Positions 39,699 through 46,439 of a stretch of 46,439 nucleotides of DNA are shown piece after piece. This stretch comes from Betaproteobacteria bacterium SG8_41. GTDB lineage: Bacteria; Pseudomonadota; Gammaproteobacteria; Burkholderiales; SG8-41. The DNA lies in the NCBI GenBank assembly GCA_001303585.1, contig LJTT01000043.1, positions 1 through 46,439 on the forward strand, written 5' to 3'. Every line of letters begins with the position of its first letter. Within the stretch, counting starts at the first letter, position 1. A model generated the notes under the pieces. That model did not search any database. It worked only from the letters and a program-made list of their open reading frames with translations, and was not told the DNA's origin. The position numbers and the translations under genes were made by a program.

Positions 39699-40886
39699 AT
39701 GCACTCATCACCCCTCACCCATCACTCATCGCTGCATTTTCGCGCGCTGCCGCCGCTGTCCGTGTATGTTCATATTCCGTGGTGCGCTCGGAAATGCCCG
39801 TACTGCGATTTCAATTCGCACGAGGCGCGGGGAGCGGCGCCGGAGGAACGCTACGTTTCCGCGCTGATCGCGGATCTCGAGCAGGCCCTGCCTGAGGTCT
39901 GGGGCCGGCGCATCTACACCGTTTTCTTCGGGGGTGGCACGCCGAGCCTCCTCTCGGCGCAGGCAATCGACTCGATCCTCGCCGCCCTGCGCGCACGCCT
40001 TCCGCTTGCGGGCGATGCGGAGATCACGCTCGAGGCGAATCCGGGAACCGCCGAAGCGGAGAAGTTTCGCGATTTTCGCGCGGCAGGGGTGAACCGGCTC
40101 TCGCTCGGCGTCCAGAGTTTCGACTCCCGCCATCTCAAGGCGCTGGGCCGCATCCACGACGACGAGGAAGCGCGGCGGGCGATCGAGCTTGCGCGCGCGC
40201 ATTTCGACAACATCAATCTTGACCTCATGTACGGGCTGCCCGGCCAGAGCATGGAAGAGGCGCGCGCGGACATCGAACGCGCGCTCGCCTGGCAGCCGCC
40301 CCACCTGTCGGCCTATCACCTGACGATCGAGCCCAATACCTACTTTCACCGGTTCCCGCCAAGCCTGCCCGACGACGATACGGCGGCGCAGATGCAGGAT
40401 GCGGCGGAAGACGCGCTCCGCGGCGCCGGTTACCGGCATTACGAGACTTCCGCGTTTGCGCAACCGGGAAAGCAGAGCCGGCACAACCTCAATTACTGGA
40501 CGTTCGGCGATTACCTGGGCATCGGCGCGGGCGCGCACAGCAAGCTCTCGTTTCCGGGGCGCGTCGAGCGGGTGATGCGCATCAAGCACCCCGAGCGCTA
40601 TATGGAGGCGGCGGAGCGCGGCGCCCCGGTGCAGGAGCGCCACGACGTTGTCGCGGGCGAAATCGGGTTCGAGTTCATGATGAACGCGCTGCGCCTGACC
40701 CAGGGCTTTGCGACACGCTTGTTCGAGGAGCGTGCCGGCGTGCCGCTGACGGCCGTCCTGGAGCGTCTCGATGCGGCGGAGCGGCGCGGATTGATCGAGC
40801 GCGACCACGCGCGGGTGCGGCCGACGCCGCTCGGCCGGCGCTTTCTGAACGACCTGCTGCAGATAGCCGCAGATAAACGCAGATAA
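39699..40886 (+). CDS. hemW: HemW, radical SAM heme chaperone
   Basis: A 395-residue radical SAM protein of the HemN-like group. The cluster motif is 'CARKCPYCDFN' (Cys29, 33, 36), preceded by 'PPLSVYVHIPW'. 'YTVFFGGGTPSLLSAQAI', 'VNRLSLGVQSFDSRHLKALGRIHD' (residues about 131-154), 'INLDLMYGLPGQS' and 'GIGAGAHSKL' follow. Members once called oxygen-independent coproporphyrinogen oxidases now count as heme chaperones when they lack the extra HemN N-terminus, as here. The start is uncertain: the first 12 residues (MHSSPLTHHSSL) are encoded by a CATCACC-type repeat stretch, and the last residues (IAADKRR) by the arm of another element. Confidence 0.92.
   Translation: MHSSPLTHHSSLHFRALPPLSVYVHIPWCARKCPYCDFNSHEARGAAPEERYVSALIADLEQALPEVWGRRIYTVFFGGGTPSLLSAQAIDSILAALRARLPLAGDAEITLEANPGTAEAEKFRDFRAAGVNRLSLGVQSFDSRHLKALGRIHDDEEARRAIELARAHFDNINLDLMYGLPGQSMEEARADIERALAWQPPHLSAYHLTIEPNTYFHRFPPSLPDDDTAAQMQDAAEDALRGAGYRHYETSAFAQPGKQSRHNLNYWTFGDYLGIGAGAHSKLSFPGRVERVMRIKHPERYMEAAERGAPVQERHDVVAGEIGFEFMMNALRLTQGFATRLFEERAGVPLTAVLERLDAAERRGLIERDHARVRPTPLGRRFLNDLLQIAADKRR
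39702..39731. repeat. tandem-word stretch, word CTCATCACC
   Basis: CACTCATCACCCCTCACCCA continues as TCACTCATCG. The words match the right arms at 14777 and 22848 and lie inside the proposed first codons of hemW. GTGACGCGTGATGCG near 39661 may be the faint left arm. Confidence 0.45.
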
Positions 40887-41100
40887 ACGCGGATAGTATT
40901 TATCGAGAAACAAGGCGCGGAAGTAAGAAGAGTTAGCCGCCGATCGTCGCGGGAACAAGCAAGACCGACGTTCATTCATGATTCATCATTCACCGGGTTT
41001 CATTGGCGGTGTCTAAGCGGTTTCGTTTTTGTTTGGCGCTCCCGCATTTTTATATGTGAATTTGTTTTAATCGGCGTTTATCTGCGTTCATCTGCGGCTA
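40861..41100. repeat. inverted tandem-word element, word CGCAGATAAA, 240 bp
   Basis: Left arm (40861-40895) reads AGCCGCAGATAAACGCAGAT and continues AAACGCGGATA. Right arm (41071-41100) is CGGCGTTTATCTGCGTTCAT plus CTGCGGCTA, a near-exact reverse complement. A nested TTCATTCATGATTCATCATT stretch lies at 40970-40995. The left arm overlaps the last 26 bases of hemW. The rest of the hemW-trmB space holds nothing else recognised. Confidence 0.7.
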
Positions 41101-41140
41101 AAAAATGTTTTTGGCTTTGGTGCCAACGCCTCGTCACAAA

Positions 41141-41815
41141 TCAGCGGCGGCGGAAAAGAATGTCCCACACGAGGTGGCCGAGCTTGAGGCCTCGCGCCTC
41201 GAATTTGGTCTTCGGCCGCCATTCGGGCCGTGGTGCGAATCCCGTTGCCGTGTTGACGAGCTCCGGCTCCCCGGAAAGGACCTCGAGGATCTGCTGCGCG
41301 TAATCCTCCCAGTCGGTGGCGATGTGCAGGTAGGCACCGGGTTTCATTCGCGACGAGAGCAGTGCGACAAAGGGCGCCTGGATCAGGCGCCGCTTGTGGT
41401 GCCGCTTTTTCGGCCAGGGATCGGGGAAGTAGACGTGCACCCCGTCGAAGCTTGCGGGCGCGATCATGACGCGTAACACCTCCACCGCGTCGTGCTGGAT
41501 GACACGAACGTTGGCGGCGCCGGCCTCGGCGATACGCTTGAGAAGGCTGCCGACGCCGGGCGTATGAACCTCGATGCCTAAATAGTCGTTCTCCGGATGG
41601 CGGGCCGCAATATTCGCGGTCGTCTCGCCCATGCCGAAACCGATCTCGAGGATCTTGGGCGCACTGCGCCCGAAAGTCTGATCGAGATCGAGCGGCGCGT
41701 CGCGGTAGGGAATCCCGAACTGCGGAAGGAAGGCCTCACACGCGCGCTGCTGCGCGGGCGTGACACGACCCTGGCGCAGGACGTAGGAGCGGATTGAGCG
41801 GTGGGGCGCGTTCAT
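41141..41815 (-). CDS. trmB: tRNA (guanine-N7-)-methyltransferase
   Basis: A 224-residue SAM-dependent enzyme that methylates G46 of tRNA. '[30 protein letters not shown]' (residues about 55-84) is the SAM-binding region, and '[25 protein letters not shown]' (residues about 126-150) contains the family PDPWxKxRHxKRR signature. It follows thiG on the same strand, an order common in betaproteobacteria. Confidence 0.95.
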   Translation of the reverse strand: MNAPHRSIRSYVLRQGRVTPAQQRACEAFLPQFGIPYRDAPLDLDQTFGRSAPKILEIGFGMGETTANIAARHPENDYLGIEVHTPGVGSLLKRIAEAGAANVRVIQHDAVEVLRVMIAPASFDGVHVYFPDPWPKKRHHKRRLIQAPFVALLSSRMKPGAYLHIATDWEDYAQQILEVLSGEPELVNTATGFAPRPEWRPKTKFEARGLKLGHLVWDILFRRR

Positions 41816-41830
41816 AGCGCAATCGCGGTT

Positions 41831-41888
41831 CCATGTTCCGGGTTCCGAGTTTCGAGTTCCGGGTTCAAAGTTCCATGTTCGAAGTTAA
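41831..41888. repeat. tandem-word stretch, words GTTCCGG/GAGTTCC
   Basis: A run of GTTCCGG, GTTCCGA, GTTTCGA, GTTCCGG, GTTCAAA, GTTCCAT and GTTCGAA heptamers, each a variant of one seven-base word, between thiG and trmB. It is related in type to the exact array that follows. Confidence 0.55.
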
Positions 41889-42811
41889 AAGCGAGGAACT
41901 TCGTAAACCGCTTTCGTCCAATCTTGCTTGAACCTTGAACCTTGAACCTTGAACCTTGAACCTTGAACCTTGAACCTTGAACCTTGAACCTTGAACCTTG
42001 AACCTTGAACCTTGAACGTGATGAGCCCGGTTGTCGGTGAGCTCGGCGCGGCCGAGTAAAGCTTCTTGGGCATGCGGCCCGCGCGAAACGCCTCGCGCCC
42101 GGCTTCGACCGCCTTGCGCATCGCCGATGCCATCAGCACCGGGTCCTTCGCCACCGCGACCGCCGTGTTCATCAGAACGCCGTCGCACCCCAGCTCCATG
42201 GCAATGGCAGCGTCCGAGGCGGTGCCGACACCCGCATCGACCAGCACGGGCACCTTGACTCTGTCGATGATGATCTGCAGGTTCCAGGGATTGAGAATTC
42301 CCATGCCGGAACCGATCAGCGATGCAAGCGGCATGACCGCGACGCAGCCGATTTCCTCGAGCTGCTTTGCGACGATCGGATCGTCAGAGGTGTAGACCAT
42401 GACCTTGAAGCCGTCCTTGACGAGCGTCTTCGCGGCGGCGAGCGTGTCGACGACGTTGGGATAGAGCGACTGCGGATCGCCCAGGACTTCCAGTTTGACC
42501 AGTTCGTGCCCATCAAGAAGCTCACGCGCGAGCCGTAGCGTGCGCACGGCGTCATCGGCGGTGTAGCACCCCGCGGTGTTCGGCAAAAGCGTGTATTTGG
42601 ACGGGGGAATGAACTCGAGCAGGCTGGGCTGCTTGGGGTCCTGACCGATATTGGTGCGGCGGATGGCCACCGTGATGATCTGCGCTCCGCTTGCGTCGAC
42701 GGCGGCCCGTGTCTCCGCGAAGTCCTTGTATTTACCCGTTCCCAGCAGCAAGCGTGAGGCATAGGACTTGCCGCCGATGACCAGCGGGTCGAGATTTTCA
42801 TGAGGTTTCAT
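41885..42811 (-). CDS. thiG: thiazole synthase with repeat-encoded C-terminal extension
   Basis: The ThiG core is complete: '[19 protein letters not shown]', '[12 protein letters not shown]', the Schiff-base Lys in '[16 protein letters not shown]', '[18 protein letters not shown]' and '[32 protein letters not shown]' (residues about 200-231). It builds the thiazole phosphate of thiamine with ThiS-thiocarboxylate. The core normally ends about here at '[13 protein letters not shown]'. In this gene the frame runs on through a heptamer array, adding four FKVQGSR heptapeptide units and [14 protein letters not shown], about 45 extra residues. The ATG at 42811 is preferred to the GTG at 42820. thiS lies upstream on the same strand. 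Confidence 0.93.
   Translation of the reverse strand: MKPHENLDPLVIGGKSYASRLLLGTGKYKDFAETRAAVDASGAQIITVAIRRTNIGQDPKQPSLLEFIPPSKYTLLPNTAGCYTADDAVRTLRLARELLDGHELVKLEVLGDPQSLYPNVVDTLAAAKTLVKDGFKVMVYTSDDPIVAKQLEEIGCVAVMPLASLIGSGMGILNPWNLQIIIDRVKVPVLVDAGVGTASDAAIAMELGCDGVLMNTAVAVAKDPVLMASAMRKAVEAGREAFRAGRMPKKLYSAAPSSPTTGLITFKVQGSRFKVQGSRFKVQGSRFKVQGSRFKQDWTKAVYEVPRF
41928..42017. repeat. perfect heptamer array TTGAACC, 12.9 copies, inside thiG
   Basis: Twelve complete and one partial copy of TTGAACC in 90 bp, without a single mismatch. Seven bases times three gives a 21-base period, so on the coding strand it encodes the seven-residue unit FKVQGSR. Perfect copies imply recent expansion or strand-slippage activity. 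Confidence 0.95.
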
Positions 42812-42832
42812 TGTCGGCACTCGCCAAAAAAC

Positions 42833-42940
42833 GTGAATCGTGAATCATAAATCGGAACCGCAAATAAACGCAGACGGCAACCCCGAATAAATCAACACAT
42901 TTCTTTCTTATCGGCGTCTATCGGCGTTCATCGGCGGCTA
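42833..42940. repeat. inverted tandem-word element, words GTGAATC and CGCAGATAAA
   Basis: Two GTGAATC words at 42833-42846 and AAATAAACGCAGACGG near 42862 form the left side. TATCGGCGTCTATCGGCGTT plus CATCGGCGGCTA (42909-42940) forms the right arm. The right arm resembles that at 41071. It fills the thiS-thiG spacer. Confidence 0.6.
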
Positions 42941-43007
42941 TGTTTTGGGTTTTCGAGATGACTGCTCGTCACTCGTCACCGGTCAGTTGGTCACGCAGTA
43001 TCAGACC

Positions 43008-43211
43008 TTAGCCGCCACCCACCGCCACGACGATCTCCAGCCGGTCGCCATCGGCAAGCTGCTGGTCGCCGAAACGGCTGCGCGGCACGATCTCGCCGTT
43101 GCGCTCGAGTGCGACGCGCTTGCCCGCGAGCTCGAGCCGATCGATCAGCTGCTGACAGCTTAAGGGGGCGGCGAACTGGCGCGGCTCGCCGTTGATGGTG
43201 ATCGCGATCAT
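43008..43211 (-). CDS. thiS: ThiS sulfur-carrier protein
   Basis: A 67-residue ubiquitin-fold carrier (MIAITINGEPRQF...QLIDRLELAGKRVALERNGEIV) ending '...RLEIVVAVGGG'. The C-terminal Gly-Gly is the site that is adenylated and turned into thiocarboxylate; here a third Gly ends the chain. The start at 43211 gives the normal ThiS length; the frame is open upstream but unrelated. ThiS donates sulfur to ThiG, encoded next on the same strand. Confidence 0.92.
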   Translation of the reverse strand: MIAITINGEPRQFAAPLSCQQLIDRLELAGKRVALERNGEIVPRSRFGDQQLADGDRLEIVVAVGGG

Positions 43212-43375
43212 TGGGAAGCAAAACCCTGCAACGTCGATTTTAGACCACACGCTGGCCCAAGCATTCCGGGAGACCGGTTTGCGAACTGCCCGGGAATCGG
43301 CCTCGGTGGTGGCTGGGTCGTCCTCAAAGCAAATCACACCTAAAATCAGCATGTTGCAAAGTAAAATCTATATCG

Positions 43376-43404
43376 TTAACTATTTGTTTTTACGATGATA
43401 TAAT
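43376..43404 (+). promoter_or_regulatory. sigma-70-type promoter of the DUF3141 gene
   Basis: TTAACT (43376-43381), a 17-base spacer and a perfect TATAAT (43399-43404), in an AT-rich stretch that stands out from the GC-rich surroundings. The start of transcription would be near 43411, with a leader of about 55 bases. Confidence 0.6.
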
Positions 43405-43466
43405 AATGTCGCAGTGCACCATAACACATTCGGGCTCCCGAATTTTCTCCTTCAAAGGCACTTGCG

Positions 43467-45794
43467 ATGACCGACATCGGAAAGCAACTCTCGAGAACCC
43501 AGGATATCGCGGCGAAAGTCAGCCGGCTCTTTCAACGGCGGCAGCAACTTGCCCAAGAGCGCTTCAAGGAACGTGTGGGCAAGGCGATCGAAGGGCATAC
43601 CGACAAACTGATGGCGCAGCCCGCCACGCCGTGGGATCTGTGGACAAACTGGGTCGGCTATTCGACCGACCTTGCGCAGCGCTCGGTGCTCTTCTGGGAC
43701 ACGCTGCGCCAGCGCGGCAATGAATATGTTCGGCACGAAGCGGCAGGCACGCCGCCGGTGCTGCACTTTGAATACGAGATTCTCATGGATGCGCGCCGCT
43801 TCGAGCGGGCCGCGAACTACGCGCTGGTACGCATCGTCCCGCCCGAGGGCGTGACGATCGATCCGAAACGCCGCCCGTACATCATCATCGACCCGCGCGC
43901 CGGTCATGGTCCGGGCATCGGCGGGTTCAAGGACGACTCGCAGGTAGGCGCTGCGCTGCGTGATGGCCATCCGGTTTACTTCGTGATCTTCTTCCCGGAC
44001 CCTGAGCCAGGCCAGACCATGCTCGACGTGTGCGCGGCGGAGCAGCGCTTCGTGCGCAAGGTTCACGAACTGCATCCCGACAGTCCCAAACCGGCGATCG
44101 TGGGCAACTGCCAGGGCGGCTGGGCGGCGATGATGCTGGCCACTGCCAGCCCGGAGGACGCGGGCCCTGTCGTCATCAACGGCGCGCCGATGTCGTATTG
44201 GGGCGGCGCATGGAGCGAGGGCGAGGGCGACAACCCGATGCGTTACTCGGGCGGCCTGCTTGGCGGCACCTGGCTTGCGTCATTTTCAGCGGACATCGGC
44301 AACGGCGTGTTCGACGGCGCGCATCTGGTGCAGAACTTCGAGAACCTCAATCCAGCGAATACTTTTTGGAACAAGTACTACAACCTGTTCGCCAATGTGG
44401 ACAGTGAAGGTCCGCGTTTTCTCGATTTCGAGCGCTGGTGGGGTGGTTTCTACCTGATGAACCGCGAAGAGATCGAATGGATCACCCAGAACCTGTTCGT
44501 TGGCAACAAGCTCTGGTCGGGTGAGACCCGGACTCGGGACGGCCGGTCCTTCGACCTGCGCGAGATCAAATCGCCGATCATCCTGTTTGCCTCGATGGGC
44601 GACAACATCACGCCGCCGCAACAGGCCTTCAACTGGGTCGCCGACGTCTACGGTTCCACGGACGAGATCAAGGCGCGCGGGCAGGTCATCGTCGGTCTGT
44701 TGCACGAGGACATTGGCCATCTTGGCATTTTCGTCTCCGGCCGCGTCGCCAAGAAGGAGCACGCGCAGATCGTCTCGGTGATGAAATCGATCGAGTCGCT
44801 GCCGCCCGGGCTCTACGGGATGCAGATCTCGGAACAGCGCGGTGCCGACGGCAAACCCGAATACGATGTGTCACTCGTGGAGCGCACCCTCGAGGACGTC
44901 GTTTCGCGTCTCAATCGCTTCAAGCGCGCCGACGAGAAACCGTTCGAGGCAGTCGAAGCGGTGTCCGATTTCAACCAGAGGGCCTATGAGCTGTTCGCGC
45001 AGCCGCTGGTGCAGGCGCTGTCGAACGACTATGCCGCCAAGCTCGGGCGCGAGCTGCACCCGCTGCGTGCCTCACGCTGGGGGGTGTCGGACCAGAACCC
45101 ATGGATGCAATGGCTCGAGCCGGCAGCGGCCTGGGTGCGGTCGCAGCGCAAGGCGCTGGGCGCCGAACACCCTCTGCGCCGGCAGGAGCGTCTGGGATCC
45201 GAGATCATCAGCGCATCGCTCGACTACTACAGGGATCTGCGCGACGCATTCAGTGAAGCGGCGTTTTTCCTCGTTTACGGGAACATGTTTTCGCTCTATC
45301 TGGCCGACAAGCGCGAGGCCGAAGAACATGCCGAGACGGCGGCCCCTGATCCGCGCGAGCTGCCGGTGGTGAAGGAGGCGCTCGCGGCGATCAGCGACGG
45401 CGGCTACGCGGAAGCGTTGACGCGCGTCGCGCATTTGCTGGCGCGCAAGGGTGAGCCACTGCCACTTGCCCGCCTCGAGCTCAAGCGCGAGCTGGAACAG
45501 GATTATCACGATCTGTTGCCGCAAATCGAGCGCGACGAAGCACGCCGCATCCGCGGCCGACAGGAGCTCATCGTTAAATATGAGCCGGATCAGGCCGTCG
45601 AGACGTTGCCTGACCTCCTGGCAGACCCGGCTGACCGTGAGCGCTTACTGACTTTTCTCGAGCGCTTGCTTGGTGATGAGCGTGTCCAGGCTCAGCGGCC
45701 GACTCCGGAGCAGTTCGCGATGCTGGCGCGGATACGGAAAGTGCTTGGCGTCGCCGGCGGTCCTCGTCTCGCGGCGGTTTCAGGCAGCAGTTGA
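43467..45794 (+). CDS. DUF3141 protein, PHA-synthase-like alpha/beta hydrolase fold
   Basis: A 775-residue DUF3141 protein. A helical N-terminus (RTQDIAAKVSRLFQRRQQLAQERFKERVGKAIE, residues about 9-41) resembles phasin/PHA-associated segments. The alpha/beta hydrolase domain follows with 'IIIDPRAGHGPGIGGFKDDSQVG' (residues about 137-159), the nucleophile box GNCQGG with Cys215, an Asp in 'LFASMGDNITPP' and a His in 'LLHEDIGHLGIF'. A Cys in place of Ser matches PhaC synthases, so this may act on hydroxyacyl-CoA or PHA; the enzyme activity is not proven. The last 300 residues are helical. Ten bases separate it from a phosphate acyltransferase gene, a pairing seen in other proteobacteria. Confidence 0.9.
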   Translation: MTDIGKQLSRTQDIAAKVSRLFQRRQQLAQERFKERVGKAIEGHTDKLMAQPATPWDLWTNWVGYSTDLAQRSVLFWDTLRQRGNEYVRHEAAGTPPVLHFEYEILMDARRFERAANYALVRIVPPEGVTIDPKRRPYIIIDPRAGHGPGIGGFKDDSQVGAALRDGHPVYFVIFFPDPEPGQTMLDVCAAEQRFVRKVHELHPDSPKPAIVGNCQGGWAAMMLATASPEDAGPVVINGAPMSYWGGAWSEGEGDNPMRYSGGLLGGTWLASFSADIGNGVFDGAHLVQNFENLNPANTFWNKYYNLFANVDSEGPRFLDFERWWGGFYLMNREEIEWITQNLFVGNKLWSGETRTRDGRSFDLREIKSPIILFASMGDNITPPQQAFNWVADVYGSTDEIKARGQVIVGLLHEDIGHLGIFVSGRVAKKEHAQIVSVMKSIESLPPGLYGMQISEQRGADGKPEYDVSLVERTLEDVVSRLNRFKRADEKPFEAVEAVSDFNQRAYELFAQPLVQALSNDYAAKLGRELHPLRASRWGVSDQNPWMQWLEPAAAWVRSQRKALGAEHPLRRQERLGSEIISASLDYYRDLRDAFSEAAFFLVYGNMFSLYLADKREAEEHAETAAPDPRELPVVKEALAAISDGGYAEALTRVAHLLARKGEPLPLARLELKRELEQDYHDLLPQIERDEARRIRGRQELIVKYEPDQAVETLPDLLADPADRERLLTFLERLLGDERVQAQRPTPEQFAMLARIRKVLGVAGGPRLAAVSGSS

Positions 45795-45804
45795 GGGGGA
45801 TGTC

Positions 45805-46439
45805 ATGAAAACGAAGCAAGCCGCAAGAGAAATCGGTGCACGCAACGTGCAGGACCACGAGAAGTACCGCAGGATCATCGAGCGCTGCAAGTCGCTGCAG
45901 GCAACACCGACTGCGGTGGCGCATCCGTGCGATGAATCCTCGCTGCGCGGCGCGCTCGACGCGGCGCAGGCCGGCCTCATCGCGCCCATCCTGGTCGGTC
46001 CGGAAAAGCGCATCAGGAGCGTCGCCGCCGAAGCTGGGCTGGATCTCTCGAAATACGAGGTGATCGACGCCGCCTTCAGCCAGGAGTCGGCGCAAAAAGC
46101 CGTCGAGGTCGTGCGGCAAGGGCGCGCGGAAGCACTCATGAAAGGCAGCCTTCACACGGACGAGCTCATGGGCGCCGTCGTCCGGCGCGAAACGGGGCTG
46201 CGCACCGCGCGGCGGGTCAGTCACTGCTTCATCATGGATGTTCCGTCGCACCCCGAGCCGATCGTCATCACGGATGCCGCGATCAACATCGCACCGACCC
46301 TCGAGGAGAAGGTGGACATCCTTCAAAATGCGATAGACATGTGCCACGACCTCACCGACCGCGAGGTGCGTGTTGCAATTCTATCGGCGATGGAAACCGT
46401 GAACCCCAAGGTGCCTTCCACCGTCGAAGCGGCCGCGCT
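45805..46439 (+). CDS. phosphate acetyl/butyryltransferase, 3' end cut by window edge
   Basis: The first 211 codons of a phosphotransacetylase-family gene. 'DHEKYRRIIERCKSLQATPTAVAHPCDESSLRGALDAAQAGLIAPILVGP' (cited as residues about 17-66) is followed by 'LMKGSLHTDELMGAVVRR', 'RVSHCFIMDVP', 'ITDAAINIAPTLEEKVDILQNAID' (residues about 153-176) and 'ILSAMETVNPKVPST', the family core that binds acyl-CoA and phosphate. It interconverts acyl-CoA and acyl phosphate. It lacks the MaoC-like hydratase domain of bifunctional forms. GAGGGGG lies before the ATG. In related genomes an acetate/butyrate kinase gene often follows; it would lie beyond the window. Confidence 0.9.
   Translation, partial: MKTKQAAREIGARNVQDHEKYRRIIERCKSLQATPTAVAHPCDESSLRGALDAAQAGLIAPILVGPEKRIRSVAAEAGLDLSKYEVIDAAFSQESAQKAVEVVRQGRAEALMKGSLHTDELMGAVVRRETGLRTARRVSHCFIMDVPSHPEPIVITDAAINIAPTLEEKVDILQNAIDMCHDLTDREVRVAILSAMETVNPKVPSTVEAAA

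Noticed and set aside
41928-42017. CRISPR array
   Set aside because: The units are seven bases with no spacers; it is a simple heptamer array.
1-46439. tRNA genes or other structured RNA genes in the spacers
   Set aside because: No cloverleaf pattern with a TTCGANNC loop and acceptor pairing was found by eye in the larger gaps; a dedicated search could still find small RNAs.

Overview
The window looks like a chromosomal segment of a high-GC, Gram-negative betaproteobacterium, most likely of the Burkholderiales or Rhodocyclales type. The basis is gene content and order: the yicC-gmk-rpoZ-spoT block next to rph-rdgB and hemW, the thiS-thiG-trmB run, a Bug-type (TctC) tricarboxylate-family binding protein, an NMT1-like binding protein, and a DUF3141-phosphotransacetylase pair. 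This is inference; there is no rRNA or other phylogenetic marker to fix the species. No tRNA, rRNA, CRISPR array, phage or insertion sequence with a transposase was found.

Layout. Positions 1-2963: a truncated type IV pilin gene on the minus strand with a sigma-54-like promoter, an NMT1-like binding protein and a MetF-like reductase. 3164-4489: an unknown tail-anchored protein. 4825-8078: a Gfo/Idh/MocA oxidoreductase, a 3-hydroxyisobutyrate dehydrogenase-like enzyme and cystathionine beta-lyase. 8379-14595: a xanthine dehydrogenase/CO dehydrogenase-like molybdenum hydroxylase locus with two tandem large subunits, one FAD subunit and one 2Fe-2S subunit with a lysine-rich tail. 14840-22763: acid and CoA-ester catabolism (alpha/beta hydrolase, Bug receptor, crotonase, CaiB/BaiF CoA-transferase, a GrdB/PrdB-like selenoprotein, methylmalonyl-CoA epimerase, Ldh-family dehydrogenase). 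22909-25187: an M28 peptidase and three small unknown genes. 25416-31487: an MlaC-like protein, a GlrK/QseE-like kinase, a QseG-like lipoprotein, a GlrR/QseF-like sigma-54 activator and a glycine-zipper protein whose upstream region carries a TGTC-N10-GACA palindrome and a -24/-12 promoter, then small envelope or unknown proteins. 31566-43211: a housekeeping block (spoT, rpoZ, gmk, yicC, rph, rdgB, rtcA, an RNase Z-like protein, hemW, trmB, thiG, thiS). 43467-46439: a DUF3141 protein with a PHA-synthase-like Cys box, and the start of a phosphate acyltransferase gene.

Most striking points. (1) The gene at 19722-20957 is interrupted by an in-frame TGA at 20199 exactly where this reductase family has its Sec/Cys redox residue, and the TGA opens a two-part hairpin that fits the bacterial SECIS pattern, so it very probably encodes a selenoprotein. 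(2) More than fifteen intergenic spaces hold elements built from different 7-10-base words repeated in tandem, often as two arms in inverted orientation. Some run into genes: a 90-bp heptamer array extends the ThiG C-terminus, and elements supply the ends of HemW. (3) A 256-bp element with perfect 17-bp terminal inverted repeats sits between the QseG-like and GlrR-like genes. (4) Three good sigma-54 promoter matches lie near genes expected to be controlled by enhancer-binding proteins.
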